Below are positions 22,757 to 26,488 of a stretch of 26,488 nucleotides of DNA, in pieces; the first letter of the stretch is position 1; each line of letters opens with the position of its first letter. The DNA is taken from the NCBI GenBank assembly GCA_964502145.1, contig CAZCVI010000095.1, positions 1 through 26,488 on the forward strand, in the 5' to 3' direction. The notes under the pieces are model-generated. The model was not told the DNA's origin, made no database searches, and worked only from the letters and a program-made list of their open reading frames with translations. The position numbers were made by a program, and so were the translations under genes. This DNA is from CAZCVI01 sp964502145. GTDB taxonomy: Bacteria > Acidobacteriota > Aminicenantia > UBA2199.

Positions 22757-23449
22757 CTAAAATGGCCAGATAGTGTCGATGAGCCAACTCAGCCAACCGC
22801 GTTTGGTTTGACTGGTGACCGGGCCTTTACCGCTGAATTTAATTTGCATGTCCGCGATTTTATTGGATTCAATGACGTTATCATAGGAAATATCGCGTGA
22901 CCGGATAATGCCGGTCAGGACAGCAATCTGTTTTTCCTTGTTAACAATCACCTCTTTTTTGGCTTCGATCACCAGGTTCCCGTTGGGCATGGCGTCGATG
23001 ACACGGGCAGAGATATAGGCGGATAAGGTAGTGGCACGGGTGCTGGAACCTTCACCGGCATGGGAATTGTTGGAATTACTACCTATCATGCTGGCATTAT
23101 CAAAATCGGCATTAGGCGCGATCTGTTTCTCCAACCCCATGAAATTATCAATGCCCATGCTCATGGAGGTTTTTTTGGACGTGGTGAGTGCGGCTTTATT
23201 GGACGCCGTACTGGATTCGCTGATCTTGATGGTGACGATATCATTGATCGCGGTGGCCCTGGGGTCGCTGTAGATTTTGGCGAAAGTCGAATTGTCCCGC
23301 CACAACGAGGCTTTTTTGCCTGCATATTCATCTGCTTGTAAGAGGCTGGTCCAGGCGAATAGGGCCAGAATAAAGAGTATTAACAAACCCATGCTATTTT
23401 TACGATTCATTTTACGACTTATTTTATGATTCATTTTTAATGTGTTCAT
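22757..23449 (-). CDS. flgH: Flagellar L-ring protein FlgH, apparently not a lipoprotein
   Basis: This 230-aa protein forms the outer-membrane L-ring bushing. Diagnostic segments include ASLWRD near the mature start, NDIVTIKISESSTASNKA, and the C-terminal VIEAKKEVIVNKEKQIAVLTGIIRSRDISYDN and IADMQIKFSGKGPV. FlgH is normally a lipoprotein, but here the signal sequence ends in LLQADEY with no cysteine, and I see no Cys in the mature part, so lipidation is not possible. The start shares an ATGA overlap with flgA and has GGAGG 10 nt upstream; later in-frame ATGs (residues 6 and 14) are alternatives. Family call is certain. Confidence 0.94.
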   Translation of the reverse strand: MNTLKMNHKISRKMNRKNSMGLLILFILALFAWTSLLQADEYAGKKASLWRDNSTFAKIYSDPRATAINDIVTIKISESSTASNKAALTTSKKTSMSMGIDNFMGLEKQIAPNADFDNASMIGSNSNNSHAGEGSSTRATTLSAYISARVIDAMPNGNLVIEAKKEVIVNKEKQIAVLTGIIRSRDISYDNVIESNKIADMQIKFSGKGPVTSQTKRGWLSWLIDTIWPF

Positions 23450-24432
23450 TGGACACTGACCTCCAATTGATTTTTACCCGTCACGGTGGCGGCGACAATA
23501 ACTTTAGAGGATATATTCATAACGCGAACATTATCTCCAAGGGAACCATCGGACAGCACGGTCACGGTCGAAGTGGCTTTGATGTCATTTAATTTTGCCG
23601 TGAGAGTGGCGGTTTGGCCACGCATCACCATGAATTTTTTCTCCAGTAAACTGGAGGTGATAACAGAGTTGGGCCGGATGATGCGGCCAGCTTTCTCGCT
23701 CAAAATTTCCTGCTCATCTAAAATGGCATCCCGGTCAAACGCCGTGATTTCGCGTGTTTCCCAGCGGATGTTATCGGCAGTGAGCGGTTCGTTCTTCTGG
23801 ATCATGCGGTTGGAAATGGCCACCCGTTTTTTGATATCCAATTTGGCGACCAGCCAGTTGGAGTATACTTCCTCGTGGGTGGTATTGGAGATAGCGCGTA
23901 CTTTAAAGAGGATGCTGCCAAAAAAATCCTGGCCATTGGCTGGGCTTAATTCCCAGGACACGCCGCTTTCAGGAACGATGATATCCTTGGAGGAAACGAT
24001 GGAAACGGTGATACCGTCTTTCCAACGGGAGTTGGCCATAATATAGGCTTGGATACGTTCTTTAAAGAAGGCTGGGCTGAGACTCAAACCTTGGCGGCTG
24101 ACGCGGACAGTATCAGCTCCCTTCATTTGTTCGGGAGAAATGGAAAAACCATTGCCGATTAATTTTTCCAGGATTTCTTTCTTACCGATTGACGTCGTGT
24201 CACCCATTTCAGGTGCCACGGCTACTACCAGATTACCGATGCGGGCGCGGGTATCGGCGTCCATGAGTAAAATATCCCGCACACGGATAATGGCATCGCT
24301 GACAACCGCCTGATCTTTGAGTTGGATGGGGCTGGAGGCGAGATCGGCTCCCCGGAGATGCAATCCGTGGCAGCACACGCCCCAGAATACAGCAAGAACG
24401 ACTAATACGGGGAAAACCCTGTTGTTTTTCAT
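23446..24432 (-). CDS. flgA: Flagellar basal body P-ring formation protein FlgA
   Basis: This 328-aa periplasmic chaperone helps assemble the P-ring. A signal peptide (MKNNRVFPVLVVLAVFWGVCCHG) is followed by an N-terminal region with SAF-like repeats and then the conserved C-terminal SAF domain (LDIKKRVAISNRMIQKNEPLTADNIRWETREI, and GRIIRPNSVITSSLLEKKFMVMRGQTATL), ending with VTVLSDGSLGDNVRVMNISSKVIVAATVTGKNQLEVS. It is longer than enterobacterial FlgA (~220 aa), with an extra N-terminal portion, as in many other lineages. Its stop overlaps the flgH start by four bases. Confidence 0.92.
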   Translation of the reverse strand: MKNNRVFPVLVVLAVFWGVCCHGLHLRGADLASSPIQLKDQAVVSDAIIRVRDILLMDADTRARIGNLVVAVAPEMGDTTSIGKKEILEKLIGNGFSISPEQMKGADTVRVSRQGLSLSPAFFKERIQAYIMANSRWKDGITVSIVSSKDIIVPESGVSWELSPANGQDFFGSILFKVRAISNTTHEEVYSNWLVAKLDIKKRVAISNRMIQKNEPLTADNIRWETREITAFDRDAILDEQEILSEKAGRIIRPNSVITSSLLEKKFMVMRGQTATLTAKLNDIKATSTVTVLSDGSLGDNVRVMNISSKVIVAATVTGKNQLEVSVQ

Positions 24433-24473
24433 GTTATCTTCCTTTTTTGTTATATTTTATGATATGTGATATC

Positions 24474-25262
24474 TTATCTGCCCATAGAAAGAGCGGTTCT
24501 GAGCATGTTGTCGGCTGTTTTAATGGACTTTGAACTGGTCTCATAGGCACGTTCAGCCACAATCATCCCCACGAGTTCCTCAACGATATCGACGTTGGAC
24601 ATCTCTTGGAAGCCCTGGGAGATAGTTCCCAATCCTTCGAGGCCCGGAGTACCCTGGATCGGATCGCCGGAAGCGGAGGTATTTAAAAAGAGGTTCCTGC
24701 CCAGGCTTTTTAAGCCGCCGGAGTTGACGAATTTGGCCAATTGAATGGTGCCTACTTCGGTGGAGGCGGTTTCGCCCGGTCTTAAGATAGAAACGGTGCC
24801 GTCATTGCCAACAGTGATACTGATGGCATCGGCGGGGATGGTGAGGGCGGGTTCGATGGGGTAGCCGTCGCTGGTGACAACACGTCCGGTGGAGTCGCGG
24901 GAAAAACTACCGGCCCGGGTATAGGCAATAGTACCATCGGGCATGGTGATTTGAAAAAATCCCTCGCCTTCAATGACAATATCAAGGGGACTACCGGTTT
25001 GTTTGAAATTACCCTGGGAAAAAATCCGGCTGATCGCCACGGGTTTGACGCCGAGGCCGACCTGCATACCACTGGGAATCTCGGTAGAAATAGTGGATTT
25101 GGCACCGGGTTCTCTTAAGGTTTGATAGATCAAGTCTTGGAATTCGGGGCGTGATTTTTTGAAACCAATGGTGTTCACATTGGCCAAGTTATTTGAAATG
25201 ACATCCATGTTCAGGGTCTGGGCATTCATGCCGGAAGCACCGGAATACAAAGCTCTCATCAT
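24474..25262 (-). CDS. flgG: Flagellar distal rod protein FlgG
   Basis: This 262-aa protein builds the distal rod. It starts with MMRALYSGASGMNAQTLNMDVISNNLANVNTIGFKKSRPEFQDLIYQ and ends with NVDIVEELVGMIVAERAYETSSKSIKTADNMLRTALSM, both diagnostic of FlgG, and the length equals the family norm. GFF-type motif (GEGFFQI, TRAGSF) is intact. AAGGAGG precedes the double ATG (25262/25259). It lies between flgF and flgA. No signal peptide is expected because it passes through the flagellar export gate. Confidence 0.96.
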   Translation of the reverse strand: MMRALYSGASGMNAQTLNMDVISNNLANVNTIGFKKSRPEFQDLIYQTLREPGAKSTISTEIPSGMQVGLGVKPVAISRIFSQGNFKQTGSPLDIVIEGEGFFQITMPDGTIAYTRAGSFSRDSTGRVVTSDGYPIEPALTIPADAISITVGNDGTVSILRPGETASTEVGTIQLAKFVNSGGLKSLGRNLFLNTSASGDPIQGTPGLEGLGTISQGFQEMSNVDIVEELVGMIVAERAYETSSKSIKTADNMLRTALSMGR

Positions 25263-25379
25263 TTTGAACCTCCTTGCAGCGCATATTTGCGACTGGTTAT
25301 TCTTTCTATTGTTACTGCTTTCGCGTTTTTCATTTTTATTTTATCCCGTATATCTATTTATTATAATGCTTAATAAAAA

Positions 25380-26108
25380 TTAAATCGGTCTGGGGATTTC
25401 TGTGATCACCCGTCGTAGTGTTCTTAACATCAGGTCTGCGGCGGTTCGTTGGAATTCGAAGGTACGATCAGCAGCGGATAATTCGGCCAGTCCTTTTAGG
25501 AGGTTGAAGTTGGATTTTTCAAGGGCACCGGAGATCATCTGGGGGTTTTCCATCTGCGTGGGTTGTTGGGTGCTATCTTTTAATTTGAAAAAGGTACCAC
25601 CAACTTTTTCCAGTTCATCGCGGTTTTTAAGATCAACGATTTTTAAGGAAGTATAATAATTACCGTCTACAAAAATCTCGCCTTTGGGAGTGACTTCTAA
25701 ATTATTACCGAAGATGGCTATTTTGCGGTTGAATTTATCCATGACATTAAAGCCTTCATGGGTGACCAATTCTTTTTGGGAATTGAGCGCAAAGGAACCG
25801 TTGCGGGTGTACAGGGGTTGGTTATCCGGGCCTTGGACGGCGAAAAAACCGGGGCCTTCAAATGCCATGTCTAGGGTTCTGCCAGTAGTATCAATCACGC
25901 CTTGCTCCATATCTATAGCCGTGCCGGCCAGTACAGGTTGATCTTTGCCTGGATAAGGACCTTCTTGTAAGAACTTGATGGCCTGTTCAAACGCGATATC
26001 GCTTTTATACCCGTTTGTATTGGCATTGGCCACGTTGTTACTGGCCACGTTCAAGCGTTCTGCAGAAGTCATCATGCCTGCGGCTGTAGTATAGATACAA
26101 TTTTTCAT
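25380..26108 (-). CDS. flgF: Flagellar proximal rod protein FlgF
   Basis: This 242-aa protein is a rod component of the FlgF type. It starts MKNCIYTTAAGMMTSAERLNVASNNVANANTNGYK and ends with LAELSAADRTFEFQRTAADLMLRTLRRVITEIPRPI. FlgF is recognised by being paired with and upstream of flgG and by its shorter, less conserved ends. ATG 26108 is preferred to TTG 26129 because AAGGA lies 2-3 nt before it within a transcript that should start near 26125. It is the first gene of the flgF-to-flgM operon. In some lineages the equivalent is FlhO/FlhP; FlgF is the better call here. Confidence 0.88.
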   Translation of the reverse strand: MKNCIYTTAAGMMTSAERLNVASNNVANANTNGYKSDIAFEQAIKFLQEGPYPGKDQPVLAGTAIDMEQGVIDTTGRTLDMAFEGPGFFAVQGPDNQPLYTRNGSFALNSQKELVTHEGFNVMDKFNRKIAIFGNNLEVTPKGEIFVDGNYYTSLKIVDLKNRDELEKVGGTFFKLKDSTQQPTQMENPQMISGALEKSNFNLLKGLAELSAADRTFEFQRTAADLMLRTLRRVITEIPRPI

Positions 26109-26135
26109 TTTCCTTGATACCTCAAGCAATAGGAT

Positions 26136-26151
26136 AGCAATTTTCGTACCA
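26136..26151 (-). promoter_or_regulatory. Sigma-54 (-24/-12) promoter of the flgF operon
   Basis: On the minus strand TGGTACGAAAATTGCT matches TGGCACG-N4-TTGCW with one mismatch and exact GG-GC spacing. The predicted start near 26125 leaves a 17-nt leader containing AAGGA before flgF. It is the second such promoter in the window. Confidence 0.8.
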
Positions 26152-26488
26152 AAAAAGGAATTGCAAGATAACGGGCTTCTTGGGTATCAAACCGGAGTAA
26201 AGCGTTGGAAATATTATACCCTTTGGAGAAAAAAATGCCGGAATACCGACAGGGGAGGTAAAATAATTAAAAATTACAACCCTAAAATGAAAAAGTAAAA
26301 ATGGAAAGTGTTCTGCGGGCAGTTTTTTTAAACACCTGCGGCTGGAAGGAAAAAAATGATTGACAGGTTTGTGGACTTGTCAGGAAACTTTGCGGACTTG
26401 CGACTTCATTGTGCGGAAGTTTTATTTTCGAAGGGGAGTGTAAAATATTCTGTGTAAATTCATTTTCACGATATTTCAAATATGATAT
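26152..26488. other. Gene-less flank upstream of the flgF promoter
   Basis: No gene is supported here. Around 26360-26410 there is a loose repeat of TTTGTGGACTTG and TTTGCGGACTTG, 21 nt apart, and an imperfect palindrome GACAGG-N8-CTTGTC. The rest is AT-rich. If the operon needs a sigma-54 activator, its upstream binding sites would lie in this stretch. Confidence 0.4.

Noticed and set aside
26360..26410. Further member of the 9-nt repeat family
   Set aside because: GGAC-containing segments are present, but their spacing is 21 nt and the head sequence is missing.

Overview
The window reads as one chromosomal segment from a flagellated, diderm (Gram-negative-type) bacterium of moderate to low GC. 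Genes for both the P-ring (flgI) and the L-ring (flgH) imply peptidoglycan plus an outer membrane. Sigma-54 type -24/-12 promoters precede the flagellar rod and hook-junction operons. No rRNA, tRNA or other taxonomic marker is present. The gene order, the FlgJ-M23 fusion and the unusual intergenic repeats suggest a poorly sampled lineage, but I cannot name a phylum from sequence alone.

Layout. 1-1746: an APC-superfamily amino-acid/polyamine permease followed by a clear Rho-independent terminator. 1747-4800: a visibly AT-rich accessory island. It has a good sigma-70 promoter, a 202-aa protein with a possible C-terminal winged helix, two tiny ORFs missed by length cut-offs, and a 600-aa protein whose residues fit an HD phosphohydrolase (H, HD, H, H, D). 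4800-10620: a P-type cation ATPase of the PEEFP type, an orphan AbiEi-like antitoxin, a secreted Fn3/CARDB-like protein, and an NYN-OST-HTH (LOTUS) RNA-binding/nuclease-like protein. 10621-15554: a secreted two-lobed aspartyl protease with a PDZ domain, then a lipoprotein substrate-binding protein beside a hybrid histidine kinase. 15520-26108 (minus strand): late and middle flagellar genes, in transcription order flgF-flgG-flgA-flgH-flgI-flgJ(M23)-flgM, then a 96-aa charged ORF, then flgN-like-flgK-flgL. An outer-membrane beta-barrel gene on the plus strand splits the two blocks.

How the genes work together. FlgF and FlgG build the rod. FlgA chaperones P-ring assembly, FlgI and FlgH form the bushings, and the FlgJ fusion probably caps the rod and opens peptidoglycan. 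FlgM holds sigma-28 until the hook is complete. The FlgN-like protein, FlgK and FlgL make the hook-filament junction. Two perfectly spaced sigma-54 promoters (before flgF and flgN) and a sigma-28-like site (before the 96-aa ORF) suggest the usual tiered control. The substrate-binding protein and hybrid kinase next to flgL look like a sensory pair.

The most unusual signal is not a gene. Three intergenic sites (about 4893-4950, 7628-7880 and 9546-9720) share a head resembling TGGATTCACTGCCAAGTT joined to 9-nt tandem units (TGGGAnnnn or CTGGACnnn). In two of them the units then recur in reverse complement, so the whole element can fold into a long hairpin. This looks like a dispersed palindromic repeat family. 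The second candidate for something new is the HD-protein island.
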